Below are positions 1-9,605 of a DNA stretch of 64,000 nucleotides, piece by piece (positions within the stretch are counted from its first letter, which is position 1; each line of letters starts with the position of its first letter). Source of the stretch: Actinomycetes bacterium (GTDB taxonomy: Bacteria > Actinomycetota > Thermoleophilia > Gaiellales > F1-60-MAGs149); assembly GCA_025360225.1 (NCBI GenBank), contig JANYCN010000042.1, positions 48,302-112,301 of the forward strand. Direction: 5' to 3'. A program made the position numbers and the translations under genes. Below the pieces are notes generated by a model. The model did no database searches, was not told where the DNA came from, and worked only from the letters and a program-made list of their open reading frames with translations.

Positions 1-1
1 G

Positions 2-1201
2 GACGTCATCTTCTCGATCAACCGGATGAACGCCCCGACGTCGAAGACGTACGCCGCCTCGATCCTAGGCAACCAGGTCGACACGCTCACGAAGACGAGC
101 AAGTACTCCGTCCGGATGAAGCTGAAGGCCCCGAACGTGCTGATCCGCGAGGCGTTCGCCCAGTACATGATGGGAATCGTCCCTGACGGCTACAAGGGTT
201 GGGCCGAGGACCCGCGACCGGCCGCCCAGGTTGGCACCGGCCCCTTCAAGCTGAAGAGCTTCACGCCCGGCAAGCGCTCCGAGCACGTGCGCAACCCGCA
301 CTACTGGCGCACCGGTCAGCCGTACCTCGACTCGATCTCGATCATCGATGCGTACGACGAGTCGCAGAAGGTCGGAGCACTGCTCGACGGCCAGGTACAC
401 GCGATCACGAGCATCGAGTTCAGCGCGATCAAGAACGCCCAGCGGGCTGGCTTCCACGTGTACGAGGGGAAGGGCGGCGGCTGGGTGCCGTTCACGATGC
501 GCACCGACCACGGTGTGACCAAGGACGTGCGCGTCCGTCAGGCGTTGCGCCTGATCGCCGACCGTCCGAAGCTCGTGAAGGTCGCCTACGCCGGCCACGG
601 CCGTGTCGGTAACGACGTCTACTCGCCGCTCGACGTCGCCTACAACAGCGCGCTGCCGCAGCGCCACCAGGACATCGCGCAGGCGAAGTCGCTGCTGAAG
701 AAGGCCGGCAAGACGAACCTCACGCTCGACCTGTACACGACGGATGGCCGCGCTGGCCAGGTCGCGATGTGCGACGTCTACGCCGCCGACGCGAAGAAGG
801 CCGGCGTGAAGGTCAACGTGCACAAGCAAGGCGGAGAGTTCTGGAACGCCGGCAACTACCTCAGCTACGACTTCGGGACCGACTACTGGGGCACGCACGG
901 CTACCTGAACCAGGTAGCCGCAGGCTCGACGCCGAAGGCGGCCTACAACGAGACGCACTGGGCCGACCCAACGTTCCTGAACCTCTACAAGCAGGCGCTC
1001 GGGCAGGTCGACGACAAGAAGCGGGCGGACATCATCCACGCGATGCAGAAGATCGAGTACACCTCGGGCGGCTACATCATCTGGGGCTTCTACAACCTCA
1101 CGGATGCCGTCGCGCCAAAGGTGCTCGGGCTCGGCGCCAGCGCCGGCACGCTGCCGCTGAACAGCTACGGCCAGGGCTTCCGGCTCATCTCCTTCAAGTA
1201 G
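2..1201 (+). CDS. peptide ABC transporter substrate-binding protein, family 5 (5' truncated)
   Basis: This is the C-terminal 399 codons of an extracellular solute-binding protein of the DppA/OppA type. The reading frame is open to the left window edge, so the signal peptide and N-terminal lobe are missing. Family-typical stretches are visible: DVIFSINRM at the start, GTGPFKLKSFTPG, HVRNPHYWR and VRQALRLIADR. It would capture oligopeptides or a similar ligand outside the membrane and hand them to the two permeases that follow. The next gene starts 54 bases downstream after a strong hairpin, and the four transporter genes read as one operon. The ligand cannot be told from the sequence. Confidence 0.93.
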   Translation, partial: DVIFSINRMNAPTSKTYAASILGNQVDTLTKTSKYSVRMKLKAPNVLIREAFAQYMMGIVPDGYKGWAEDPRPAAQVGTGPFKLKSFTPGKRSEHVRNPHYWRTGQPYLDSISIIDAYDESQKVGALLDGQVHAITSIEFSAIKNAQRAGFHVYEGKGGGWVPFTMRTDHGVTKDVRVRQALRLIADRPKLVKVAYAGHGRVGNDVYSPLDVAYNSALPQRHQDIAQAKSLLKKAGKTNLTLDLYTTDGRAGQVAMCDVYAADAKKAGVKVNVHKQGGEFWNAGNYLSYDFGTDYWGTHGYLNQVAAGSTPKAAYNETHWADPTFLNLYKQALGQVDDKKRADIIHAMQKIEYTSGGYIIWGFYNLTDAVAPKVLGLGASAGTLPLNSYGQGFRLISFK

Positions 1202-1208
1202 CGCGAAC

Positions 1209-1248
1209 GCGACCGGAAGGCGGGCACCTCGTCACGCCTTCCGGTCGC
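1209..1248 (+). terminator. intercistronic hairpin between binding protein and permease genes
   Basis: A perfect 14-base inverted repeat (GCGACCGGAAGGCG and its complement) with a 12-base loop sits 7 bases after the binding-protein stop and ends 7 bases before the permease start. There is no T-tract. I infer partial termination or mRNA protection that keeps the binding protein in excess, as is common in such operons. Confidence 0.6.
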
Positions 1249-1255
1249 TCGTAGC

Positions 1256-2227
1256 ATGAATCCCTTCCGCGGAATTCTCGGGTTCGTCGTCCGCCGGCTC
1301 CTCGTCGGCTGCCTCACCGTGGTCGCCGTCGCAACGGTGATCTTCCTCGCGACCCAGATCCTTCCCGGCGACCCCGCCCACGCGCTCCTCGGACGCAGCG
1401 CGACGCCGAACGCCGTGCGTGCGCTGAACCAGTCGCTGCACCTCGATCGGCCGGCCCTGGTGCAGCTCAAGGACTGGCTCGCCGGGCTCGGCCACGGCGA
1501 CTTCGGTACCAGCTTCCAGACGCACCAGCCCGTGCGCAAGCTCGTGCGTGAGCCGATCATCAACTCCGCCTTCCTCGTCCTCGTCGCCGGCGCGATCTCC
1601 ATCCCGGTCGCGCTCGCGCTCGGGATCTGGGCGGCGGTCCGCCGCGACACCCGCTTCGACTCGGCGACGACCTTCGCGACGCTCGCCGTCGCCGCCGTGC
1701 CCGAGTTCGTCGTTGCCGTGACGCTCGTGATCCTCCTCAGCACCAACGTCCGGCACTGGCTCCCGGCAAGCGTGATCCTCGCAGACGGCGAGCACCCGTG
1801 GGACCAGCGCAAGGAGCTGGTGCTACCGGTTCTGACGCTCGTGATCGTCGTCGTGCCGTACATCACGCGCTTCATGCGCGCCTCGATGATCGAGGTGCTG
1901 GAGAGCGACTACGTCGAGATGGCTCGCGTGAAGGGGTTACCGGAACGGGTCGTGATCCTCCGTCACGCGCTTCCGAACGCGATCGTGCCCGCGCTCCAGG
2001 CGATCGCCTTGACGCTTGCCTACATCGCTGCCGGCATCGTCGTCGTCGAGCGGATCTTCGGCTACCCCGGCATGGGGCACGCGATCCTGAACGCGATCGA
2101 GGCGCGTGACATGCCGGCGGTACAGACGCTCGGCCTCGTCCTCGCTGCCCTCTACGTCGGCCTGAACCTGGTCGCCGACATCCTCACGATCATCGTCACG
2201 CCACGGCTGCGGACGTCGCTACGATGA
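1256..2227 (+). CDS. peptide ABC transporter permease, DppB/OppB type
   Basis: Inner-membrane permease of 323 residues, a normal length for DppB/OppB. The first membrane segment is near residues 9-35, followed by an ILPGDPA motif and several further hydrophobic segments. The cytoplasmic coupling loop (VEMARVKGLPERVVILRHALPNA, given here only as a landmark around residues 220-243) carries the EAA-like G that docks on the ATPase. The stop overlaps the next start by four bases (ATGA), so translation of the two permeases is coupled. Together with the following gene it forms the membrane pore. Confidence 0.94.
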   Translation: MNPFRGILGFVVRRLLVGCLTVVAVATVIFLATQILPGDPAHALLGRSATPNAVRALNQSLHLDRPALVQLKDWLAGLGHGDFGTSFQTHQPVRKLVREPIINSAFLVLVAGAISIPVALALGIWAAVRRDTRFDSATTFATLAVAAVPEFVVAVTLVILLSTNVRHWLPASVILADGEHPWDQRKELVLPVLTLVIVVVPYITRFMRASMIEVLESDYVEMARVKGLPERVVILRHALPNAIVPALQAIALTLAYIAAGIVVVERIFGYPGMGHAILNAIEARDMPAVQTLGLVLAALYVGLNLVADILTIIVTPRLRTSLR

Positions 2228-3126
2228 GCGCCGAGGTGGCCGCGCCCGCGGCGCCCCTCGCAGACGACCGCCCGCCGCGCGGCATGCTGCGCACGACGAT
2301 CGCCGCCGCCGCGCGGCTACCGACGATCTGGATCGGCCTGACGATCCTCGTCGGGCTCCTGTTCCTCGCGATCGTCGGACCGCACCTCGCCCAGCTCGCT
2401 CCGGACGATGTGCAGGCGGACCTGCCGTACGCGACGGATGGCTACGGTCGCTTCGGGCTCGACTTCGAGTCGCGGCAGGTGTGGAGCAGGTTTCTCTGGG
2501 GCGGTCGCTCGGTCTTCGGTCTATCCGCCGCCGCGACGGCGATCGGCATTGGCTTCGGCAGCCTGCTCGGGCTCCTCGGCGCCTACGCCCGCGGGAGGGT
2601 CGACGCAACCCTGATGTGGGTCACCGACGTCGTTCTCGCGTTCCCGCCCATCCTTCTGGTGCTGGTGTCCGTCAGCACCGTCGGCCCGAGCATCCCCCTG
2701 CTGATCGTCACGGTCGGCATCACGAACATCCCGCGCGCCACGCGCGTCGTCCGCGGCGCGGCGCTCCAGGTCGTCGACCGTGACTTCGTACGCGCGTCGG
2801 AGGCGCTCGGTGAGAGCCGGCTGCGGATCATGTTCGGCGAGCTCCTGCCCAACGTCGTCGGTCCGCTCGTCGTCGAGGCGACCCTCCGCTTCGCCTACAC
2901 CGTCGCGATCGTCGCCGGCGTCTCGTTCCTCGGCTACGGCCTGCAGCCGCCAGCCGCTGACTGGGGCGTGATGGTGAACGAGAACTATCCCGGGATCCAA
3001 GACAACCCCTGGGGAACGGTCCTGCCGGTCGCGGCGATCGGGCTCCTGACGATCGGTGCCGGTCTCGTCGGCGACGGGCTGACGCGCGCGCTCGCACGCA
3101 TCGGCACCGCCGAAGGGAAGCCATGA
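2224..3126 (+). CDS. peptide ABC transporter permease, DppC/OppC type
   Basis: Second permease of the transporter, 300 residues. It has an N-terminal cytoplasmic tail, a first membrane segment near residues 35-57, and the DppC-like loop DFVRASEALGESRLRI. The C-terminal part contains SFLGYGLQPP followed by DWGVMVNEN, which is typical of DppC proteins. It starts inside the stop of the upstream permease and its own stop overlaps the ATPase start by four bases. It forms a heterodimeric channel with the preceding product. Confidence 0.94.
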   Translation: MSAEVAAPAAPLADDRPPRGMLRTTIAAAARLPTIWIGLTILVGLLFLAIVGPHLAQLAPDDVQADLPYATDGYGRFGLDFESRQVWSRFLWGGRSVFGLSAAATAIGIGFGSLLGLLGAYARGRVDATLMWVTDVVLAFPPILLVLVSVSTVGPSIPLLIVTVGITNIPRATRVVRGAALQVVDRDFVRASEALGESRLRIMFGELLPNVVGPLVVEATLRFAYTVAIVAGVSFLGYGLQPPAADWGVMVNENYPGIQDNPWGTVLPVAAIGLLTIGAGLVGDGLTRALARIGTAEGKP

Positions 3127-4892
3127 GCGAGCCCGTCGTCGACGTCCGTTCGCTCCACATCGAGACGCTAGGCGGGACCGAGATCGTCGACGAGGTCGGC
3201 TTCACGATCGGGCCGGGCGAGGTGCTCGGGCTCGTCGGCGAGTCCGGCTCGGGCAAGACGACCGTCGGGCTCGCGCTGCTTGGCCACACACGCCGGGGGG
3301 TGAGAATCGGTGCCGGCCGCGTTCACATCGCCGGCCGCAACGTCCTGCGACTGCCGCCCGCCGAGCTGCGGGCACTGCGCGGGGCGACCGTCGCGTACGT
3401 TCCACAGGATCCCTCGTCGGCGCTCAACCCGGCGCTCCGACTCGGCCGTCAGCTGCTCGAGTCGCTCCGCTCGCACGGCACGGGCCGCGAGGCCGGGCTG
3501 GTGCGCGTACGCGAGGCCCTGACCGAGGTCGCGCTCCCGAACGACGACGCGTTCTTGCGCCGCTACCCGCACCAGCTCTCCGGTGGACAGCAGCAGCGCG
3601 TCGCTCTCGCAATGACGTTCGCGCCCCGCCCGCAGGCGATCGTCCTCGACGAGCCGACGACCGGCCTCGATGTGACCACCCAGGCACACGTGCTTCGCAC
3701 CGTCAGCGAGCTGTGCCAGCACCACAACACGGCGGCGCTCTACATCACGCACGACCTGGCGGTGATCGCGAACATCGCCGACCGCGTCGCGCTCATGTAC
3801 GCGGGGCGGATCGTCGAGATCGGCCCGCGCTCGACGTTCCTCGACCGGCCTGCGCACCCGTACGCGCGCCGGCTGATCGCGGCGATCCCAGCGATGTCCG
3901 GGAAGCAGGCCCTGGTCGGCATCCCCGGTTCGGCGCCGCGACCTGACTCGCGACCCGCCGGATGCGCGTTCGCGCCCCGCTGCACGATGGCGGAGGAGCG
4001 CTGCACGCGATCGGAGCCGCGCGAGCGGGCGATCGCCGAGGACCACGACGTGCGCTGTTTCCGCTGGCAGGAGGTGATCACCCAGCCGATGGTGCCGCGA
4101 CCGGCCCCGAAGCCGACCCCGGCCACCGAGCGCGTTCCGACGATCGCCCTGAGCGGGGTGAACGCCGGCTACGGGCGGACGGCGGTCCTGTTCGACGTTA
4201 GCCTCGAGGTCGGCACGGGCGAGTGCGTTGCCCTCGTCGGCGAGTCGGGATCCGGCAAGACGACGCTCGCGCGCTGCATCGGCGGTCTCCACCGCGAGAT
4301 GACGGGCGAGATGCTCCTGAACGGCGATCCGCTGCCGGTCGGCGCACGCGGCCGCACGGCGGCGACCCGCCAGAACGTGCAGTACATCTTCCAGAGCCCG
4401 TACCAGTCGCTCAACCCACGGCGAACCGTCGGTGGCATCGTCGGGCAGCCGTTGCGGATCTTCGGCACGGGCCGACGATCCGAACGCGGGCGGCTCGTGC
4501 GGGAGGCGCTCGAGCGCGTCTCGCTACCCGGGGCGGTGGCTGAGCGCTACCCGGACCAGCTGTCCGGCGGTGAGCGCCAGCGGGTTGCGATCGCCCGCGC
4601 GATCGTGTCGCGACCCGGCGTGCTGATCTGCGACGAGATCACGTCGGCGCTCGACGTATCGGTTCAGGCGGCGATCATCGACCTGATCGCGGAGCTGCGG
4701 CGCGAGATGGGGCTGAGCCTGCTTTTCGTGACCCACAACCTGGCGTTGATCTCCACGATCGCCGACCGCGTCGCCGTCATGAGCGCGGGTCGGATCATCG
4801 AGCTCGGGCCCGTGCGAGAGGTGATCGACACGCCCGCTCAGCCATACACCCAGCGGCTGATCGCCGACACTCCGGCGATCGTCTCCGTCTAA
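3123..4892 (+). CDS. fused dual ATP-binding protein of the peptide ABC transporter (DppD-DppF)
   Basis: A 589-residue protein holding both nucleotide-binding domains that other bacteria split into two genes. Domain 1 has Walker A GESGSGKTT at residues 39-47 and signature LSGGQQQR. A cysteine-containing oligopeptide-ABC C-terminal segment follows (CAFAPRCTMAEERC, then VRCFRW). Domain 2, from about residue 340, has GESGSGKTTLAR, LSGGERQRVAIARA and CDEITSALD. It powers transport by the two upstream permeases. Fused versions are known in this family, so this is a variant rather than a novelty. It closes the operon; the next gene is 110 bases away. Confidence 0.95.
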   Translation: MSEPVVDVRSLHIETLGGTEIVDEVGFTIGPGEVLGLVGESGSGKTTVGLALLGHTRRGVRIGAGRVHIAGRNVLRLPPAELRALRGATVAYVPQDPSSALNPALRLGRQLLESLRSHGTGREAGLVRVREALTEVALPNDDAFLRRYPHQLSGGQQQRVALAMTFAPRPQAIVLDEPTTGLDVTTQAHVLRTVSELCQHHNTAALYITHDLAVIANIADRVALMYAGRIVEIGPRSTFLDRPAHPYARRLIAAIPAMSGKQALVGIPGSAPRPDSRPAGCAFAPRCTMAEERCTRSEPRERAIAEDHDVRCFRWQEVITQPMVPRPAPKPTPATERVPTIALSGVNAGYGRTAVLFDVSLEVGTGECVALVGESGSGKTTLARCIGGLHREMTGEMLLNGDPLPVGARGRTAATRQNVQYIFQSPYQSLNPRRTVGGIVGQPLRIFGTGRRSERGRLVREALERVSLPGAVAERYPDQLSGGERQRVAIARAIVSRPGVLICDEITSALDVSVQAAIIDLIAELRREMGLSLLFVTHNLALISTIADRVAVMSAGRIIELGPVREVIDTPAQPYTQRLIADTPAIVSV

Positions 4893-5002
4893 CGGCACCG
4901 CCGCCGGGCGAACCCGTTGGAACCTCACGTTTTCCCCAGACGATTCCGATCGGAAGGGGTGATGAAGGAGAACTGCTCGCTGTCGATGCAGAGGGAAGCG
5001 TC

Positions 5003-8000
5003 GTGAACCGGCCCCGCCTCACCATGCTCGTCCTCGTCGCACTGCTGCTCGTGCCGGTTGCCGCACGTGCGGACGACCTGCTCGTGCTGCAGGGCGACCA
5101 CGTCTCGATCGCCGGGAAGCGCACGCTCGGACGCGTCTACGTGGACGGCACCCTTCGCCTGACGGGCGACGCCGTGCTGACCGCGACGTCCGTGTACGTC
5201 GGGCCGCACGGATCGATCGTCACCTGCTTCGTGCCCGACCCGGTGAACCCCAAGAACGGCGATGACCACGGCTGTACCGATGGGCGCTCCCTCACGATCC
5301 GAGCGCGTGGCGCGGTGACGATCCTCCCGGGCCTCTCCCTCAGAGGCGGGAGCGGCACCGGCCGCGGTGGATCGCTCTCGATCACGGCCGCGGCCGTGTC
5401 TCTCGGCGGCGACACGACGACGTCGGGTTTCGGTGGAGCGTCGGGTTCGCTCACGCTCATCGCGACGGGGCCAGTCGACGTGCAAGGGCTCTCCGCTCCG
5501 GGTGCCCGGGTGATCGTGCGCGGCGGTGCCGGCGTCTCCGTGTCCGGTGACATCGTGACGCGTGGTACGAGCCAGGCGCCGAACGCCGGCGCGATGGAGG
5601 TCACCTCGGCAGGCGGCACGGTCGTCGTGCGGGGACGCCTCGACGCCGCCGGCACCGCCGCAGGCAACGGTGGCGGCGTCCAGGTCTCCGGCGGCGATCT
5701 CCAGCTCGGCGACATCACAGCCAACGGCAGCGCCGCGATCGTCGACGTCGCCGGCACGTCGGGGCCCGTGCGGATCACCGCCCGCGGGTCGCTCGTGATG
5801 GGCGACGTCACCACGAGCGGGGCGCATGGCGTGACGCGTTCAACAGCCGGCGCGGCGATCACCCTCCAGGTGGCGGGTCGGCTCGTCGCCGGCAGGCTGA
5901 ACGCGACCGGTGCGAGCGGCGTGGCCGACGGCACGAGCGGCGGAGCCGTGACGCTCCACGCCGGCGGCGTCTCGCTCGGTGGTCTAGCGACCGCCGGCGG
6001 CGGCGCGCCGACGACCGGTTCGCCCGGACGGGCAGGGCCGGTGTCGATCGTCGTCACCGGAACAGCCTGGCTGCCGACGATCGCCGCGGACGGTGGCAAC
6101 AGCGGGTCGGCGACGGCCGGTGGCGCCGGTGGCGTCGTGAAGATCAGCGGTGCGGACGTCACGATCGCCGGTAACGTCAACGCGACCGGGGGACGCTCCG
6201 CCACGGGTGATGGTGGGACGACCGGCGCGATCACCATCACGACCCACCGACGCTTGACGGTGCTAGGCCAGCTCGATGCGAGCGGCACGAGCTCCGCTGC
6301 CGGGCGCGCGTCGGCTGGCGGTACGGTGACGGTGACAGCGGGCGGCGCGGCGTACGTCGCGGGAACCAGCGTCAGCGGCGCGAACGGTGCGACGGGTGGG
6401 AGCGCTGGCGGATCGGCGATCCTGTGCGCGCCCTCGCTGCAGCTCCTATCGCTGGCGGCAGGCGGCGGGAACGGGACGAGCGCGCCCGCGCCGGGTGGCC
6501 GCGGTGGGCAGCTCACCGTGACGGTGCGCCACGACGCGCTGCTTCCCGGCATCTCGACGAGCGGCGGAAACGCGATCGGTGCCGCCCCTGGCGGCGCTGG
6601 CGGCCCGGTGACCCTGTCGGTCGGTTCGGGCACGATCGGGGCGATCCGCACCAACGGCGGACAGTCGGCAGACGCCGCGGCCGGCGTTCCAGGGCCGATC
6701 GCCATGGCGGCGGCGGGCGACCTGTTGGTGAACGGCGCGATCGACGCGAGCGGCACGAGCACGGCAGGCGGTTCGGCATCTGACGGCGGCAGGGTGGTGG
6801 TGACGGCCCGCGGCACGCTAACGACGGGAGGGCTGACGGCGAGCGGCGGCGACGGGTCGGTGCGGGCCGGGAGCGGCGGCACCGTCATGGCGACCGCGCG
6901 AGCCCTCGACGCGCCGTTCGCCGCCGTGACGGGTGGGCGCGGCAGCGGAGCAAGCGCCTCCGGCGGCGCAGGCGGACACCTGACCCTGACCGGCACGAGC
7001 GCGGTGGTGGGCACCTTCATCAACGCCGGTGGCGGCTCCGGAACGCTCAACGGCGGTCGAGGCGGCACGACGATCATCCGCGGTGGTGAGGTCGTCGCGA
7101 CCTACTCGGACGTCTCCGGCGGGAGCGGGCAACAGGCCGCCGGCGGGAGGGCGGGGACGATCACGATCGCCGCTACCCGCGCCGTGCACGCCCGGTCGAC
7201 GTCGGCGAGCGGTGGCTCGGCGGCGACCCGCGGCGGCAGCGGCGGCACGGTCACGGTGCACGCCGCGTCGCTCCTCGCCGGCACGTTCTCCGTCGCCGGG
7301 GCAGGCGGCCCTGGCGGGGCGGCTGGGGCCGCCGGCCGGTTGACGATCACGACCGGCGCAAGCGCCACGGTCGGTGCGGTCTACGCCTACGGCGGATCGG
7401 CGACCGGTGGAGCTGGCGGAGCTGGCGGAGCTGGCGGAGCTGTGTCGGTGCTCGCCGGCGCAGCGAGCACCGGCCCGATCTACGCGACGGGCGGCACGGG
7501 TGTTGGTGCCGGCGCGAAGGGCGGTTCGATCAGCCTCGTCGGCGCACACGGACTCGACGTCACGGGGAGCCTCGTCTCCGACGGCGCGAACCAGGCCGCC
7601 GCCGGCGGCGCGCCAGGGTTCGCAGGCGCCTCGGGCGGATCGATCGCCGCGAGCGGTGGCCGCGGGCGGCTCACGATCTCGGGCATGGTGAGCGCGCGCG
7701 GCGGCCAGGGCGGCGATCCGGCAACAGGCGAGCAGGGTGGCAACGGCGGGCGGGGTGGCGCGGTCGAGATCGCCGGGCACGCGATCGCGATCGGCGGCGT
7801 CGACACCTCGGGTGGCAACGGCGGTGGCAGCAACCGCGGTCAGGGAGACGGCGGCGACGGCGGGCTCGTGCGCGTCTGGTCGAACGCCTCGGTGCTAGAC
7901 GGCACCGTGGCGCTCGTCGCAACCGGCGGCCAGGGGGCGTTGCACGGGCGCGAGGGTGCTCAGGAGACGGAGTCGGCGCCGACCGGCGCCCACGCCGCCG

Positions 8001-8206
8001 GCGGCTCGGTGCGGTTTCGCTCGAACAGTCCGGCGGCGCACGGCTACGGTCTTGTCGCCCTCACGGGGCGCGGTCGGGGACGGCTGGTGGCGACGCGTCA
8101 CCGCGGCCCGCTAACGCTGCCGGGCTGCGGAGTCCGGTATGGCGTCGTCGGGGTCGAAAGGCGCCTGGCATGGGTGTCAGATGCAATCGCGAAGGTGGGG
8201 TGCTGA
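5003..8206 (+). CDS. large glycine-rich exported repeat protein (beta-solenoid-like)
   Basis: A 1067-residue protein starting at GTG with GAGGGAAG upstream. A signal peptide ends near A-R-A-D-D (residues 21-25). The rest is a low-complexity chain of roughly 40-60-residue repeats in which GGxVTVTA-like beta strands alternate with ASG/GGS/GGAGG turns, as expected of a right-handed beta-helix or adhesin stalk. Only a few cysteines are present and no membrane anchor is clear at the C-terminus. The DUF1800 gene follows after one base, so the two are probably co-expressed. I cannot assign a function. A surface or extracellular structural role is inferred from the signal peptide and repeats. Confidence 0.85.
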   Translation: MNRPRLTMLVLVALLLVPVAARADDLLVLQGDHVSIAGKRTLGRVYVDGTLRLTGDAVLTATSVYVGPHGSIVTCFVPDPVNPKNGDDHGCTDGRSLTIRARGAVTILPGLSLRGGSGTGRGGSLSITAAAVSLGGDTTTSGFGGASGSLTLIATGPVDVQGLSAPGARVIVRGGAGVSVSGDIVTRGTSQAPNAGAMEVTSAGGTVVVRGRLDAAGTAAGNGGGVQVSGGDLQLGDITANGSAAIVDVAGTSGPVRITARGSLVMGDVTTSGAHGVTRSTAGAAITLQVAGRLVAGRLNATGASGVADGTSGGAVTLHAGGVSLGGLATAGGGAPTTGSPGRAGPVSIVVTGTAWLPTIAADGGNSGSATAGGAGGVVKISGADVTIAGNVNATGGRSATGDGGTTGAITITTHRRLTVLGQLDASGTSSAAGRASAGGTVTVTAGGAAYVAGTSVSGANGATGGSAGGSAILCAPSLQLLSLAAGGGNGTSAPAPGGRGGQLTVTVRHDALLPGISTSGGNAIGAAPGGAGGPVTLSVGSGTIGAIRTNGGQSADAAAGVPGPIAMAAAGDLLVNGAIDASGTSTAGGSASDGGRVVVTARGTLTTGGLTASGGDGSVRAGSGGTVMATARALDAPFAAVTGGRGSGASASGGAGGHLTLTGTSAVVGTFINAGGGSGTLNGGRGGTTIIRGGEVVATYSDVSGGSGQQAAGGRAGTITIAATRAVHARSTSASGGSAATRGGSGGTVTVHAASLLAGTFSVAGAGGPGGAAGAAGRLTITTGASATVGAVYAYGGSATGGAGGAGGAGGAVSVLAGAASTGPIYATGGTGVGAGAKGGSISLVGAHGLDVTGSLVSDGANQAAAGGAPGFAGASGGSIAASGGRGRLTISGMVSARGGQGGDPATGEQGGNGGRGGAVEIAGHAIAIGGVDTSGGNGGGSNRGQGDGGDGGLVRVWSNASVLDGTVALVATGGQGALHGREGAQETESAPTGAHAAGGSVRFRSNSPAAHGYGLVALTGRGRGRLVATRHRGPLTLPGCGVRYGVVGVERRLAWVSDAIAKVGC
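7411..7442 (+). repeat. 9-base tandem repeat inside the glycine-rich gene
   Basis: The unit GGAGCTGGC is repeated about three and a half times in frame and encodes G-A-G steps. The repeat length is a multiple of three, so slippage would change protein length without a frameshift. Confidence 0.8.
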
Positions 8207-8207
8207 C

Positions 8208-9605
8208 GTGAAGCTCACGGAACCGATGGTCGATCGGCTGTTCTGGCGCGCCGGGTTCGGCCCGAGCGCGGCCGACCGAAGACGCTGGAAGGGTAAGCCG
8301 GTGCTAGCGCTCGTCGACTGGTTCCTCACCGCCCCGGCCCGCCTCGTCGGCCCAGCTCCGACCAAGGACGGGATGGCGCTCGACCCGATCAAGAACGACG
8401 ACGACCTCGTGCTCGAGTGGGTCGACCGGATGATCCGCACGACGAACCCGCTCGTCGAGCGGCTCACGTTCTTCTACCACCGGCATCTCGCGAACTCGCA
8501 GCAGGGCGTCGGTTCAAACCAGATGTTGCGCACCCAGAACGCGGTGTTCCGCGGCTACGCCGACCTCGCGCACAACCCCAACGCGAGCTTCCGCGGCCTG
8601 ATGCGCGACATCACGATCGATCCGGCGATGTTGCGCTTCCTGAACGGCGAGTCGAACGTGAAGGGTGCGCCGAACGAGAACTACGCGCGCGAGCTGATGG
8701 AGCTGTTCTGCCTCGGCGTGCGCGACGACAGGAACCGCGCGAACTACACGCAGTACGACGTCGAGCAGCTTGCAAAGGCGCTCACCGGCTGGTCGATCGC
8801 GGGCACGGACGGGATGGATCCGCACCCGACGCCGACCTTCAACCTCGACTCGTGGAACAACGGCCCGAAGGTCGTGTTCGGCGTCCAACAGGAGTTCCGG
8901 GTGCGGGAGCGCACCGATCCAGGGTACGTGTCGGCGAAGGATCCCATCGAGCTCGTGTTGCGGCGCCCCGGCGCTGGACGCAAGCCGTACGAGACGCACG
9001 CGCGGTTCTTCCTTCGCAAGCTCTGGCACGAGTTCATCGTCCCAGCGCCCGACGCGCGCACGATGAACGCGCTCGTTGCCGCGTACCTCGCGCCCGTCCA
9101 CGGCGTTCCGGGGCTCCACCTCAAGCCGGTGTTGCGGCGAATCCTCTCCGCCAAGGCGCTCTTCTCCTCGCTCGCCGAGCCCGACATGGTGAAGCCCCCC
9201 GTCGTCTACGTCGTCGGGATGTTCCGCTCCCTCGGGGCGCACGTCACGGACAACCTCGCATACCGGGCGCTGTCACTGACCGATCAGGTGCCGTACGAGC
9301 CGCCGAACGTCGCGGGCTGGGAGGGCGGAAACGCGTGGCTCACGACGAACAGCGTCCTCTGGCGCTTCTCGCTCGCAGGCGAGCTCCTGCGACGCCTTCC
9401 GCCGGTCGATCACGTCGAGTCGGCCACGATGGCGGTCAAGCGAGCGGTGACGGAACTGCACCGCCCTTGGGTGGCCAAGGCGACGATGGCGATCGTCAAT
9501 GACGCAGCTTCACGGTCGCCGTCCGGGTCGGCCGACGCACGCATCCAACGGCAGCGACTGGTACGCGCGCTGCTTCTCGCAGGCCCCGACGGACAGGTGA
9601 TGTAG
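8208..9605 (+). CDS. DUF1800 family protein
   Basis: I choose GTG 8208 rather than ATG 8139, because it lies one base after the previous stop and has GGTGGGG 8 bases upstream. The product is 465 residues. The N-terminus carries the DUF1800 hallmark LFWRAGFGPS, followed by LTFFYHRHLAN and the most conserved block (FLNGESNVKGAPNENYAREL, then LMELFCLGV). The family has no established biochemical function. It is usually encoded next to a DUF1501 gene, as here, where DUF1501 starts immediately after the stop. No signal peptide is obvious in this copy. Shared transcription with the solenoid protein suggests a common cell-surface role, by inference. Confidence 0.9.
   Translation: MKLTEPMVDRLFWRAGFGPSAADRRRWKGKPVLALVDWFLTAPARLVGPAPTKDGMALDPIKNDDDLVLEWVDRMIRTTNPLVERLTFFYHRHLANSQQGVGSNQMLRTQNAVFRGYADLAHNPNASFRGLMRDITIDPAMLRFLNGESNVKGAPNENYARELMELFCLGVRDDRNRANYTQYDVEQLAKALTGWSIAGTDGMDPHPTPTFNLDSWNNGPKVVFGVQQEFRVRERTDPGYVSAKDPIELVLRRPGAGRKPYETHARFFLRKLWHEFIVPAPDARTMNALVAAYLAPVHGVPGLHLKPVLRRILSAKALFSSLAEPDMVKPPVVYVVGMFRSLGAHVTDNLAYRALSLTDQVPYEPPNVAGWEGGNAWLTTNSVLWRFSLAGELLRRLPPVDHVESATMAVKRAVTELHRPWVAKATMAIVNDAASRSPSGSADARIQRQRLVRALLLAGPDGQVM

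Noticed and set aside
5137..7077. Long minus-strand open frame of 646 codons opposite the glycine-rich gene
   Set aside because: Pro/Ala/Val-rich mirror of a Gly/Ala-rich gene in GC-rich DNA; no start signal or motif, while the plus strand has a signal peptide and coupled neighbours.
7411..7442. 9-base tandem repeat as a CRISPR or origin iteron
   Set aside because: No spacers, unit too short, in frame with Gly-rich coding sequence.
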